DNA of 64,000 nucleotides from Marthasterias glacialis (GCA_911728455.2 OU452225.1:24834495-24898494), one strand, 5' to 3'. Counted from the first letter of the stretch, positions 17,541 through 62,860 are shown. The notes: generated from the letters alone by a model not told the origin. Translations and numbers: made by a program.

Positions 17541-17944
17541 ATTTCTCTCTCTCTTGCTTAGGCTGGGGTTTCCGTTCAGTGGAATACACTGATCGCCCCC
17601 ACAGGTCCCAACAGTCTGTGTAATTGGTTAATTTAACGGAAGTTGAATAAATGCATCAGTGTACCCAAATGCCTGAAGTGCATATTACTTGTAGAAATCT
17701 GGCATTTTGCACATTTTGTCAAGAATATCAAGTTGTTTGTTTGAGCTAATAATTCAGTAAAAACTGTTTCCTCGCTCATTTGACGTTTGAAGGACTTTGT
17801 GTGCCTAACAGTCCCGCTGACTGTCTTCAGAAAGTTGTTGAAATGGTTTTGCATGGTACTAGCACTGTGCTTAGCAGGTCGTAAAGATGGTGACGGGCAG
17901 GGAATTTCATCTTTGAAAGAGGGAGGTAGTTTTGTTTGTTTCTG

Positions 17945-18030
17945 CAAAGGGTACTTCTATTGGACAATTTTGTGGGAATCTTCTGAACGGCACCAAGGGC
18001 AAGACCAGGGCAACAGAGGCAGTGGCTTTC
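17945..18030. repeat. R-family repeat, inverted worn copy
   Basis: The reverse complement reads GCCTCTGTTGCCCTGGTC, CCCTTGGTGCCGTTC and CAATAGAAGTACCCTTTGC, as in 16150-16315 but diverged. Confidence 0.5.
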
Positions 18031-18616
18031 CGTGTACTGTAGTTACAGCCCTGTGTTGAGTCGTTCAACGATACTTGATACTTCTAACAGGAGTTCAAAT
18101 TTTGTCTTTGAATGCGCGCTTACGTTTTCGTTTTTGCAAAGGTCACTTCAATTCTGTATGAAATATTTTGTTTTCAAACAATTATTTAGACCACCAAGGC
18201 CAAGCTGCCTTGAAATCTGACGCCTAACAATAGACAGAGCGACAACGGCAACAAGCGGCTCGTAGTTGTCTTGATAAAAAAAAAAAATAAATTGCTTTTG
18301 TGAACAGTAATCCAACCATCCAAGAAATCATCAAGTTGGGTGTAATAGTTTATAAATTGTTAATTCACTCATCATGGCTAAATGAATGTAATTAAAGGCG
18401 TTTAAAAATACGGAAAAAATAGCAAAGTGATTTTAGAAACTCTTCAGAGATTTTCAAGTTTTTTTGTTTTTTGTTTTATCGTTTTTGGGGGTTAATCATA
18501 TATTAATAAAATCCATGATCAATATTCCAAACTACTGACACTGTTAACACTATTGACCCGTTCCGCATTGCGTGGTGCACTTACGCGCGCCAATTCTTTC
18601 CACCATCTGGAGAGTT

Positions 18617-18828
18617 AAACTGTGCTGCTTTTTAAGTACTACCTGGGAGGTAGGAAATAGGCCGGGACTACTACTACTTTTTCGCTTAGTGGATTGGGGG
18701 GACTTCTCAGATAACTTCACTATAGCAGAGTGAGTTTGGTCCCCCCAATCCACTAAGCGAAAAAGTAGTAGTAGTTCCGGCCGATTTCCTACCTCCCAGG
18801 TAGTACTTAATAAGCAGGACAGTTCTTT
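18617..18828. repeat. Foldback element, 200 bp
   Basis: AAGTACTACCTGGGAGGTAG, CTACTACTACTTTTTCGC and TTAGTGGATTGGGGGGAC are mirrored by GTCCCCCCAATCCACTAA, GCGAAAAAGTAGTAGTAG and CTACCTCCCAGGTAGTACTT. The loop is about 40 bp. Arms are almost identical, so it is young or maintained by conversion. Confidence 0.92.
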
Positions 18829-19199
18829 TCAGAACTAAGTTGTCTTCCCGAATTCTGAAATCTACTCCGCCACATTGTAGAATTAATAACAGACCAATTT
18901 CTCACAAGAACAATTATCTACTGTATATATAGCATAGTAGATATAATCACATGGTGTTACCGCAAACCAAATATACATTGTTACCTCACCATGCAATGCC
19001 TCAAATCCTATAAAAATAGTTGAATGAAATAAACCTATCTTTTTAACTGTAAGAGAGTATGGATGTATTTTCAAACAGTTTTCCCAGTGGTGTTTGGGCA
19101 TGATCCTTTCAAACTTCTGAAACCATCCTACTCTGGGTAGCATTTTCCTGAAAACTGATCAACCAGTTGAAACCATTTAACTTCACTGGCTTTGTATGG

Positions 19200-19670
19200 T
19201 GGTACAACTGTGTGTGCAGTGAAGATGCATTCTCCACTTGATACCAAATTGCAGGCTGGCATATTGCATCCGTCATTGAAAACCACAGTAAATGAGATTG
19301 AGTGGTCGGACAGTAGGAGGGTTGACTGTGCACTGTGTAGATGCATTTACCACTTGATATCATATTGTAGGCTGGCAAACTTAAGCTATTGTTCAAAACC
19401 ACAGTGGATGAGATTGAGGGGTCGGACAGTAGGAGGGTTAATATGCACTGTTTAGATGCACTCACCACTTGATGTCATATTGTAGGCTGGCATAGTTTAG
19501 CTATTGTTCAAAACCACAGTTGATGAGATAGAATGGTCAGACAGTGGGAGGGTTGACTGTGCACTGTGTAGATGCATTTGCTACATAATATCATACTTTA
19601 GGCTGGCATAGTCTGTCTATCATTCCAAACCACATAGATGATATTGAATGGTCAGACAGTAGGAGGGTTG
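19200..19670. repeat. Tandem array, 115-116 bp unit
   Basis: Four units. The CAGTAGGAGGGTT motif starts at 19311, 19427, 19542 (CAGTGGG) and 19657. Each unit has GATGCATTTACCACTTGATA, TCATATTGTAGGCTGGC and CAAAACCACAGTGGATGAG. It is the same unit as the array at 10430-10840 in RPF1. Confidence 0.9.
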
Positions 19671-20104
19671 AAAATATCAACTAATGCATCGTGGACAATT
19701 TTACGGTTTGATTTGCACCCAAAACACACTGTTTTCAAATAGAAACGGGAAATGTAGTAAATAAACTTTATTTTCTTGATACATGAATAATTGGAATGAA
19801 TTTTGTTTTGTTTAATTACTAATCACATTGTGTTAAATGAATTCAATCAACATCAACTTGGATAATTATTACAGTTCATTAACAGACAAAAGTTTCAAAA
19901 ACAACAAAGGAAAACATTCAAAGCCAACAAATTAACCAACAAAACTTGGTGTGTTTCGTCTTCTCCCTGAAAATGTCATTTCAAATCTACATTATCAATT
20001 AAAATGATTGAACTAGTTCAGCGGCAATGTTTTGTTTGATTCTGAAGGACTGAGAACCACTCTAGTAAACTGAATGCATTACATGGGATCAGGCATAATG
20101 ACTA

Positions 20105-20280
20105 GTTGATAAACTAGTTCTTATATAGCGCATTTCACAATAACGTCTCAAATGCGCTTTACATTAGTGGCCAATAGCATTCCTGTAATCTTTAATAAGA
20201 TACAACTGTAATTGTGATGCACGGTTATAAGCCGTTGAAAGCGCCCTCATGCGCTCAAAATACAGTCAGTTGGTGGCTGG
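20105..20280. repeat. Dispersed repeat with GCGCTTTACA motif
   Basis: TTATATAGCGCATTTCACAA, CTCAAATGCGCTTTACATTA and TGAAAGCGCCCTCATGCGC are like tails of repeats seen at 6943-6990 and 36750-36810. Boundaries are uncertain. Confidence 0.4.
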
Positions 20281-21917
20281 TAAAAAATGTCTCTCAGATA
20301 TTCCCCGCTTTGAAACTAAAACAAAAAGTTGGAAACAAATCAAGATAATATCAACTTCAAAATCTCGTAACACTTGACAATCATGGAGACAAAAAAATAT
20401 CCTAATTTTATCAATTATTTGGTAGAAAGTTACAACAATTAAAAAATAACCTGCTTTCTCGAACCTAGTCATAATGCCATGAACATCATCTCTGGTGGGA
20501 TCTAAACCTTTGCTGGCAAATCATCATGACAAATTTACCTTTGGAAATGTGTGTACTTCTCTTGTATTGGACGCATAATAAATTGCATCAGTTACTGATG
20601 GCAAATACTTCTGATCACCAAGCACAACATTTGAGGAGGTGAAAAAGTGTCATTTCAGGTGGTTCTAAAACTCATGTATGATGGCAGTTTAAGATTGGAC
20701 TTCAACATTGTCACTTGTATTGTAGCAGGACCCAGTATCGTAACTGTTAAGCACATTGATTTACCAAGCACTGAAAATCAAGCTAAGTAGAAAACAGCTT
20801 ACCAGCCACATTGACTTGTTTTGTGCAGTACTTGTGACTGGTTCCCAGCTGAAGCCTTGTTCAAACATTACTTTGAAAGCAAATGCAAATTGAGTTTTCA
20901 TGATGCGAACAATCACTATGTGCCTTTTTTCCAGATGTGACCTGAGAAAATTTGAACCGGGCTTAATTTATGTTCAGCAGAGACGTTTACGAGTTCCGTA
21001 TTGAGCAATTTTTGTTTCTTCTGCTTAACGGCATGAAATGGAGTCCCTTGGACAAATGAGTTAGGTCATGTCCGAATTGGAGGGTGGGGCTATGGCTGAT
21101 GCTGTTGCTAAGGGATTGCTATGGGCAGCCCAAGAGCAAGTTCGAATGCACACTCTTGGTCGAACTGTGGTTGACCACTGACTAGCAATGCACATGCGCA
21201 GTGGTGTATATGCTCGAACGACCCGCTAGGTAGTCTAGTTTTGACACAATTCTTGTCGGCACCGATCCGTGCACTTTCTGCAATAGCGTCACTGGTTCCC
21301 TTCTGCACTTCAGACAGGTTGACATGAAACAAGGCTGCAGTGACAAGGGAAGAAACCAAGGCCCTGAGGCTGGTTCCAAATGGTCGACCACAGCAGTCGA
21401 TCAATGGTCGACCAGCCTGGGTTCGGGTCAAGACGGTCGACTTTTAGTTAACTATAGTGTGCGCTCAAACTTGCTCCATGCTTTAGTGTTTGTTCATGAT
21501 AGATCAAGCCAAAGCCACAGCCGCTGATTCAGACACGGGCTTAGTTTGAACCCTAAACTAAGACCAGGTTCGAAATGATGGCTATGGCTAGATTGCAGTG
21601 TTGAAGTATAGACCTCTCTTTTGCAACGTCACAGCCCAAAGTTTTTGCCAACCACGATGGAGAAACTACGGGGAGCCATCAATGCTAAGCAAAAGCAGAT
21701 AATCACAGTTTACAGAAATATTGCAGAAATAGTCAAAAACTGTTTAGAATTTGTTGGAAACATACCAACCAATAATGAGATATATTTATTTACTTTAAAT
21801 AGAAAGTTTGCAAAAATGTTGAATTTGGTCACAACGTCTTTCAACAAGACTTGAATGTTTTGCTACATTTGGCGGTCTGTGCCAACCAATGGTTTGTTTA
21901 TCAACAAAAGAAAGGTC

Positions 21918-21990
21918 TAAAGGACGTCCTTAGTAACACTCTTAGCAACAGCCCTAGCCCTAGCCCTAGCCCTAGCCGCCATTTTGGATA
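21918..21990. repeat. Q-family repeat with (CCCTAG)n
   Basis: AAGGACGTCCTTAGTAACAC, TCTTAGCAACAGCCCTAGCC and GATACGGC match parts of 41290-41403 and 62493-62633. The CCCTAG runs are internal to the repeat, not telomeric CCCTAA. Confidence 0.6.
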
Positions 21991-23529
21991 CGGCTTGAGA
22001 GTGTGAGCCATTACAGCATGGTCATAATGAACCCCCAGGATTGGTGCACATGTACATGTCCTTTCATCAATTCTCAACACCATACAGTTAAAATAAACCT
22101 CAATCCCACAGCGGCCATCTTGTTTTTTCTTTTACACACACACATTGTAATGGGATCCATAATGAGGCTTGCGTATTCATTAATAGACTGGTGCCCTTTA
22201 TTGTGACACACACTTCACATTGTTTTTCTCCGTACTACACGTTGCGAATATTACAGCAAATAGCCGCTGTAGAATTGAGGGTTTCAGACTGTGTTCGAAT
22301 TGATCGACTCACATGCCAATATGGCTAACAGAGCATGACTGAAAATGCCCATCGTTTATGGAAGCAGTGGCAACCATATTCACAGCCAAAGTGGAAGTCG
22401 CTCAATTCCAACATGTCCCTTAATTTGTGATTAATTTGTAATATCTATATAAGTGACATTTGTGCATTTCATATACAATAATTATAAACAGATCTTATCT
22501 TTTATATAAATACATATTAATATACTGTTCGTGATATGAAAAGGCACTTAAAATATCATTCAATAAAACGGTTGTGCATTCCGCACAACTGCTTGCCACA
22601 AATGCCGTCTTTATTAACTTTGCCAGAACCGTGTCAACAACGACCTTATGTCATATCTCTAGAATCCAGCGTTTTTGGAATGAAAACTGACGCCTGTCGT
22701 CCAAAAAAGGAAATTTGTTTAAAAAAATTTCATCCTCAGATAAGTTACACTTGGTCGAACAGAGCGGGTGAAAAAAAAAAAAAAAAGCCTTTTGCAAACG
22801 GCATAAGGGTTAGTTTTAGACGTTCACAGAAATGTAACCGTTGGGCTGGAGTTTGAATGCATGCTGAGTGCGGGCCCGACTTTATGCATGACACGTAATG
22901 CTGGTCAGTCAATTTGCAGAGCTGTCCAAAAGAAATTCTGCGAGCACAAATTAAATACACTGAACATGTATATCCTGTTGTATTCTATCCTTACTTGGTA
23001 TTGATGGCAACTACATAGTGAGTACCAGACCGAATTCCCATCTTATAATCACCACAAGTTGCCTTGAATTTACAGCATACTGTGAAAACCAAACCAGTGG
23101 TGTTTGTACAAAAATGAAAAAAACAAAACCCTGCAACAATGAGTTGCAGTCTGCTCTTGAATCCCCCTCCCCAACACTTCCTGGGTGCTACCTTTTATAG
23201 CATAAATAAACACTTATAATCACCACCGTTGTATTTTATAATTGATATGGCTTTTCATGGCTGGGAGTGGTAGTTTGAGTATTCCTAGCAGCTCTAGGCT
23301 CTTGTTCATTCTTTTTACTTATCCATTTTTGGGGCTTTATTGTTTTATCTTTTACTTACTGTATATTTTTCTTTTGGACTAGATGCATGGTGATCCCATT
23401 GTGTGTTTTTCTTACCATAGACCTATTATTGAGTGTAATTTTTTATTGGTTATGTTTTTTATTGACATATTATTACTAGAAAACTAGAGAGTTTGACATA
23501 AATTGGCCATGTCTTTCTTTCCCTTGTAG

Positions 23530-23879
23530 CAGGTCTTGGGCTTAAGTTTTTTGTAAAGTAGCCCAAGGGGCTAGTAAGCTGTGCATTTTACTTGCCCCCA
23601 GGAAGTTTCCGTTGCCCAAATTTTATAATTGTCATATGTGATACTAATGGTAGCGATCACAACCAGTATAATGGTCAAATGAAGTCATACCCACAAATAA
23701 ATCAACACATTTCTAAAATGTACTATTCACATCTGAAAAGGAAGAAGTATGAGCATTGTAAACAAGTAAGTTGCACAGTTTTGAGTAGCCCACAGGGCAA
23801 GTTGAGAAGTGGTGTTTACTAGCCCATAGCAGTTTTTACTAGACAATGTATGCCGGGCTAGTGCTAAGGGTGAGCCCTG
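23530..23879. mobile_element. Non-autonomous hAT-like element, copy 2
   Basis: The start is CAGGTCTTGGGCTTAAG and the end is GCTAAGGGTGAGCCCTG. It is flanked by CCTTGTAG (23522-23529) and CCTTATAG (23880-23887), a 7/8 match to an 8-bp target duplication as made by hAT transposases. It is inverted relative to 15035-15407. No transposase ORF. Confidence 0.82.
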
Positions 23880-23970
23880 CCTTATAGTCACTACATATGA
23901 TTCTATAAATTTCGTTGGCAGATTTTGTTGATGCCACAGCCAGACCTGATGCTGTATTTGTGTAAGGACA

Positions 23971-24303
23971 GAGTGCTTTCATCTTGGTATCTCTGTGACT
24001 GGGTAGGAGGTACCAAGGCAGTCACTGTCCAGGGGCACGGAGGTAGTAAGCCAATTGTGAATTAGATTTGAATCATGTATGGTACAATGACTTTGCTTAG
24101 TCACAAGTTACTGCTTAAATTTGAATTCCTCAGACTATAGAGTGCTTTCATCTTGGTATCTCTGTGACTGGGTAAGAGGTACCAAGGCAGTGTCCAGGGG
24201 CACGGAGGTAGTAAGCCAATTGCGAATTAGATTTGAATCATGTCTGGTACAATGACTTTGCTTAGTCACAAGTTACTGCTTAAATTTGAATTCCTCAGAC
24301 TAT
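23971..24303. repeat. Tandem duplication, 169-bp unit
   Basis: GAGTGCTTTCATCTTGGTAT at 23971 recurs at 24140, and the two units (ending AATTTGAATTCCTCAGACTATAG) differ at only a few positions, including a four-base deletion in AGGCAGTCACTGTCC. The unit is the left arm of the adjoining hairpin. Confidence 0.9.
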
Positions 24304-24572
24304 AGAGACAGTTGCTATGTCACGTGGTTTCCGGGCAAGCTTTTGTATAGCAACCTCCAGATGGGCAAAGCCTGGTACCATTGTGCCATACACATTCATT
24401 CAGAATTGTGCATTGGTGTTTGCCGTCGGTTCTGTAACGTTGCAAAAGCTTGCCCCGAATCATGTGACATAGCATCTGTCTCTATAGCCTGAGGAATTCA
24501 AATTCAACCAGTAACGTGATTAAGGAAGTCAATGTACCTGACATTATTCAAATCTAACTCGCAAATGGCTTA
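24212..24572. repeat. Large hairpin with duplicated left arm
   Basis: TAAGCCAATTGCGAATTAG, GAATTCCTCAGACTATAGAG and ACGTGGTTTCCGGGCAAGCT are mirrored by AGCTTGCCCCGAATCATGT, CTCTATAGCCTGAGGAATTC and CTAACTCGCAAATGGCTTA. Arms are about 150 bp. Confidence 0.85.
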
Positions 24573-24600
24573 TTGCCTCTCCTGCTTTCATGTACCATGA

Positions 24601-24722
24601 AGGCCTTTTCGAAACCACGGATTAGGCTTGGACTGCGGCTTCTGCCTGTCTGGAGCCCCATACCAAATGTGCTCGCTTTCAAAATGACTGACGAAGCCTA
24701 AGCCAAAGCCAAAGGCCCTGCA
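24601..24722. repeat. P-family MITE (GGCCTTTTCGAAACCACGG ends)
   Basis: AGGCCTTTTCGAAACCACGG at the left, with AAGCCTAAGCCAAAGCCAAAG and GCCCT at the right. The right end is shorter than in the better copies at 35650-35804 and 39942-40096. Confidence 0.65.
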
Positions 24723-25125
24723 TATCAGACTTGCGTTGCTCTCCAAGATCAGTTCAGTCTCTAGTGAAATTCATTTGATATATTCCTGCAATTGATCGCT
24801 TGCTTTTCATCAGATTTTATCTTGATTGTATTATTATTTTTTTTCCTATGCATAATTGATGTGTTTCTGCTTTGATTGAATTGTGAAACACAATTTTACC
24901 CACAGCCTTCGGTTGTTCTCGCAATACTCAAGTTCTTTAGAATTGGGGAAAAAAAATTATGAACTCATTACAACTTCAGTCCATCAAACATGCCGCCCTT
25001 CATGGATGACTTAATATAATGTAGGGTCAGAGTTTTGCTGTTGTTAAAAATTCATCAATTCAAAAGGTTTTTTGTGTTGCTTGGCAGTGTGAGGATGATT
25101 TTAAAACACTCTCCGGTAATGAGGG

Positions 25126-25257
25126 AAATGTATTATGTACGTTGTAGTTACCATTTAACATTTCGATCCGATTGTGATGTTGGTGTTCCTAGGAAATGTA
25201 GTGTTCATTGTAGTTACCATTTAACATATGGATCAAATTGTGATGCTGGTATTCATA
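25126..25257. repeat. Two-copy tandem repeat, 66-bp unit
   Basis: TTGTAGTTACCATTTAACAT occurs at 25142 and 25208, followed in both by a similar GATC...TTGTGATG(T/C)TGGT segment. Confidence 0.8.
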
Positions 25258-25534
25258 TAAGAGCGTTGAGTTTGCTAACCACTGACAAGTCTTGCTCAAA
25301 ACCAGGTTACCTGCCATAATACCATGTAATGTGCATTGTTATGAGACTGGTACTCTTCTAACTTGTGCTTAGAAGATGAATCTGCTAAGCTGTTTTTTAT
25401 AATGTGAAGCTCAATGAAATCAGACCATGTTCCTGTAAGAGTAAGAACTTTGTACAGCATGGTGCTCTTCATAACTGTCTACTCAGCAATGGGGGACTCT
25501 TGAGACCCTGGCGGCAGCAGACACAACGGTATTT

Positions 25535-25625
25535 TTTGACAGTTCTGGGCATGTGCGCACATGCTCAGTATTATGCGCATAGTTCTGGGCATGTTTACTA
25601 CTGGTGAGAACTGTGAAAAAGGACA
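25535..25625. repeat. Dispersed repeat (GCACATGCTCAGTATT)
   Basis: GTGCGCACATGCTCAGTATT and TACTACTGGTGAGAACTG are found inverted at 33668-33775. Boundaries are uncertain. Confidence 0.6.
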
Positions 25626-25918
25626 GTCCAAAAGTCTCTCATTCTTCAGAGGAGACAAAAATGTGGATTTACGACAACCAACATTATAATGCTTCAGCTT
25701 GTTCAATATTGTTTGCATCTTTTCTGACATGGGTAAAGCCTGGGTAAAGCCTTATGCTAAATGACAACACAACACACATACCATTTCTTTTTTGTGCGTG
25801 TTTGAGGACCCTGCATTTAGAAACAGTTGTCACGTCCAGGTTTTTTTTTTGTCAGACAGCTGGAACAAATGCTCTGCTGATGTTCAAAACTTTGTTTTTT
25901 TTTTCTCCATCATTTCAG

Positions 25919-26050
25919 GTTTTAAATTCCATGGCCCACAAGTGGCAGTCTAGAATGCCAAGAGTCAAGACGGTCACCGTCGGCAACTACCACCTGGTCA
26001 AGGATCATCTGCAAGTTTTCATCTCTCTGGACTTGTTTCACTTGGATTGA
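25919..26050 (+). CDS. Exon-like ORF, unidentified
   Basis: A long pyrimidine tract and TTTCAG precede 43 codons encoding VLNSMAHKWQSRMPRVKTVT, VGNYHLVKDHLQVF and ISLDLFHLD, then TGA. The composition is more codon-like than the surroundings, and a related phrase (KYSNYHLVKLTPN) is readable just downstream in another frame at about 26080-26140. I do not recognise the family. It could be a terminal exon of an unseen transcript, a retrocopy fragment or chance. Confidence 0.2.
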   Translation, partial: VLNSMAHKWQSRMPRVKTVTVGNYHLVKDHLQVFISLDLFHLD

Positions 26051-26119
26051 ATTCTCCACAGTGACGGCATGGACTGTGTAACCAAGTACAGTAACTACCA
26101 CCTTGTCAAACTCACCCCA

Positions 26120-26300
26120 AATCTTGCTGCTGAAAAGTAGCTAAAGCCCAAAACATTTGTGCTTACCAGAACTAGGTTACCAGCTGAAAAGAACATGTCA
26201 CACTTACTGTCTATGACAGGTTTCTTGGTTAGTTTTGCTTAGCAGAAAACTCCTAAGCAAAAGTTTCTGTTAAAGAAGCACTATAGACAACTTGGCACAT
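26120..26300. repeat. CCAATTTCATAGAGCTG-family copy
   Basis: TTTGTGCTTACCAGAACTAG, GTTACCAGCTGAAAAGAAC and GTTTTGCTTAGCAGAAAACT match one arm of 3408-3735. Confidence 0.7.
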
Positions 26301-26449
26301 GTTTGTATGCGCGGTCTAGTTAGTTGCAAATTTGTGTTAGTAACTGGACCAGCATGCACCTTATACCAGGGCGAACTGCACATAAAAAGTATTTGCAAAG
26401 TATTCTATGGAAGTGGACCCTGGATTCTTCACATTTTCAACCTCGCACA

Positions 26450-26645
26450 ATTGCACTGAGCTGCTTTTCTGGCACGAAAGTTAGCTGAGCACCCAGAATA
26501 GTATCCTACTTTCAAGAAACATGTTACCAGCAAAAGTACTGTGCCGTGGGTACTTTTTGTGAGAGGTTCCCTGCCTAATTTTCCTCAGCAGGCATGTTTC
26601 TGATTAAGCAGCTTCGGATCGCCCAATTTCATAGAGCTGTTTAAA
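26450..26645. repeat. CCAATTTCATAGAGCTG-family copy
   Basis: Ends in TAAGCAGCTTCGGATCGCCC and AATTTCATAGAGCTGTTT, with ATGTTACCAGCAAAAGTAC inside; diverged from 3408-3735. Confidence 0.6.
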
Positions 26646-26646
26646 G

Positions 26647-27005
26647 CCTCAGCTCAGCATTGGTAAGAAGAAAAACGTAAATGTTCACAGATTTACATAT
26701 ACCTTACATGGTATAAAGATAACGATGGTAGAAAACTTTCCTTGAAATATTTCTGCCTGAAGTGTTATCGTTTGTAAATGATAAATGAAATAAGATCCAA
26801 AATTAGTTTTTGTCTCAGTGAGACGAAAACTCTGCCTATAGGAATGCTTACAATAATGCTGAATGTATTTTTTACTATTTTCTCGCAAAAAAAAACAAGA
26901 AATAAGCTGACATTTTCACAGGTTGGTTTTATTACAAATATCTTGATCTGTGCAAAGAATTGAAGCATTTACAGTCAGTGTAGCAATGTTGAGGTGGGGA
27001 TTTAT
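26647..27005. mobile_element. A-family TIR element, inverted copy
   Basis: Left CCTCAGCTCAGCATTGGTAA and right GCAATGTTGAGGTGGGG are worn TIRs. The reverse complement of the interior gives the ACCAACCTGTGAAAATGTCA and CTTTGCACAGATCAAGATA seen at 8951-9262. The interior also has a small palindrome, TTTGTCTCAGTGAGACGAAA. Confidence 0.85.
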
Positions 27006-27014
27006 GAAGGCAAT

Positions 27015-27180
27015 GGTGCTCAACAATTTTCTGCCTTGCCAATATAAGCAGGAAACCAGTTGCAAACGATACATGTAATGCAGTATTTTTGGGTGGTAAT
27101 CTTCATTTGGTAAGCACAATTCTTTTGTAGTTTTTGTGTGTGCTTAAGCAGCGCAATGAAATTGAATCCAGGACTGGCCC
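27015..27180. repeat. CCAATTTCATAGAGCTG-family copy
   Basis: TATAAGCAGGAAACCAGTTG, TTGGGTGGTAATCTTCATTT and TGCTTAAGCAGCGCAATGAA match the right arm of 3408-3735. It lies directly beside the A-family element. Confidence 0.65.
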
Positions 27181-27789
27181 AGTTTTCCCAAGTGTTATTA
27201 TAATACAAAGAATATTGTCAGTTTTTCAACGAGCAATAGCATTTTTCCCTTCTCAAGTCAGACACCGTAAATTGTTGACCTTCATGTTTCGTCTAGGATA
27301 TGAAATAACCTTCAACTAAAGATGCTGAAGGTTTGTTTGTAGGGATACTTCTTTTGTTTGCATCGTGTTTCTTGTCGATGAACAGCTCCCATGAACAAGC
27401 TCTCACAACATAACTTGACAAAAAGATCTGGAGGAATAACAAGGAAGCCGGTCTCTCAAAACATGGAGCTGTGTTTGAGAGCTGGCTCGTGACATGAAAT
27501 ATCGCTCAGGGAATATGTCTGCAAAGTAACAGAACAAGATAGCTATCTGACCAAAATGACACTGGCGATTCCACAGTTACTGGTTGTCACGTTGACTTCA
27601 GAAACATCTCTGTATGAATTTGACTTGATATTGATATTGTTTTGTGAAAAACATGCCACATTGCAGCTTGAACGCTGAATCCTCCTAGATTTGTTAACAC
27701 TTTCCAGTTTGGCTGACCAACCATTTGGAACGCATCATGGATGGGGGCACCACAGCGCGCAGTAACTTCGCACGTGTGTGTACCGTGTG

Positions 27790-27892
27790 GGTAGAAGCAT
27801 TTACCGTGATTGGTCTCAGGTGCAGGCTGGCATGGTTTATGTATAAATCTAAACCACAATGGACGATATTGGATAGTCAGATAGAGTTAACA
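27790..27892. repeat. Single copy of the 115-bp repeat unit
   Basis: GCAGGCTGGCATGGTTTATG, TAAACCACAATGGACGATAT and GGATAGTCAGATAG match the tandem units at 10430-10840 and 19200-19670. Confidence 0.65.
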
Positions 27893-28311
27893 GTTAAAAT
27901 GTGAAAATTCATTGCAGAAAAATGAATAACAATATATAAAAAACCACCATTTGGCAAATATTAATGTATAATTATTAACACAATATGTATTTAGAGATAA
28001 TGGGAACATGGACGGGGCCATTTCGATATTCTGTTTAAATGTAAAATAGGTAAAAGCGTGTTCAGATTTCGGTGAGACATTAGTTTCTGGTTTGGATATT
28101 TTACTTGTTTTTTTTTAACTCATCGTATTTGTTACATTCTATTCGTAAATTGCTGCCTTTAATCACTCACAGGAACACGTGACTCATCACATGGGTTGAC
28201 AATAGCATCATGTGACATGGTTTTAGTTTCTGAACTTGGCCAAAATGTATTCTGGGTTATGGAAAAAGGTCATAAAAGTTCTTACTTACAAAAGGATTAA
28301 TTTTGTTTTGT

Positions 28312-28317
28312 TTTATT
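28312..28317 (-). other. Possible poly(A) signal for the alpha-arrestin gene
   Basis: TTTATT on the + strand reads AATAAA on the - strand, 223 bp after the arrestin stop codon. It is the first such hexamer I saw after the gene, but chance occurrence in AT-rich DNA is likely. Confidence 0.3.
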
Positions 28318-28539
28318 TTGGTTTTGTTTCTGTCCCGCTTCTTTGGACCAATTTGCAACCATTCACTGATCACCTGAACAAAATTTACACAAAAGAAAAA
28401 TTATGTTTATGACAAAAACATGCATTTTTAAAAATTGAAATTGTAATAACAGCCTCCATTTATATTATTTTTGCAAACCTCTCTGCTGCAAATCGAAAAT
28501 TGTTGACCTGATAGTTGAGAGTCGCTTGCTGACTATGTG

Positions 28540-62404
<33,865 letters not shown>

Positions 62405-62492
62405 CTAATATTCAAGAAAAATTACGAAGTATGATTAGTTAAAAGGTGTGATACGTCATTGATTTACGTCAGTGCTGCTTTTGAATAGTCTG

Positions 62493-62633
62493 AGGCCGTG
62501 TTTGAATTGGCGGTTACAGCTACGGCTTGGATTGCCGCGTCATCATGCGTTGTAGGGCGTCCTCAGCAACGCCCTTAGCAACAACAGCAGTCGTAGCCAT
62601 ATAGCCTATAGTCAGATACGGCCGAACTATCCT
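62493..62633. repeat. Q-family foldback repeat
   Basis: AGGCCGTGTTTGAATTGGCG at the left and a worn inverse GTCAGATACGGCC at the right, with GGATTGCCGCGTCATCATGC and GCGTCCTCAGCAACGCCCTT inside. It lies about 90 bp beyond the acceptor of the 62163-62404 exon. Confidence 0.7.
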
Positions 62634-62639
62634 GTAGTT

Positions 62640-62860
62640 TTCGATAAACACACCACACCATGCATCTGTGAACAAAATGGATACTACCTCTGTATTTTTG
62701 TTTCAGGGAAACAACGGAGAACTGTTGATGTCATGTCAGAAAAATTTTGCAGGAAAAGCAATTTAGTCTGGTACTTTATTTACAGAATTGAATTGGTAAA
62801 AATGCTATTGCATTAACAGGGAACATGACAGTGATGTGGGCACCATGATAGATTAAAAAA
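62640..62860. repeat. M-family repeat, diverged
   Basis: AATTTAGTCTGGTACTTTATT and GGGAACATGACAGTGATGTG, GGCACCATGATAG parallel 36948-37123. Confidence 0.5.

Larger units (their letters stand above)
15979..28311. other. Intergenic region between convergent RPF1 and alpha-arrestin genes
   Basis: It carries the RPF1 3' UTR (end not defined) on the left, then repeats listed separately. Stretches 16320-17050, 19680-20100, 20290-20900, 22000-23520, 24730-25120, 27190-27740 and 27900-28300 hold nothing I can identify beyond AT-rich DNA, short poly-A/T tracts and small chance frames. One exon-like ORF is noted at 25919-26050. Confidence 0.7.

Noticed and set aside
21950..21980. Telomere-like repeat
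   Set aside because: The unit is CCCTAG, not CCCTAA, only four copies, and internal to a dispersed Q-family repeat.
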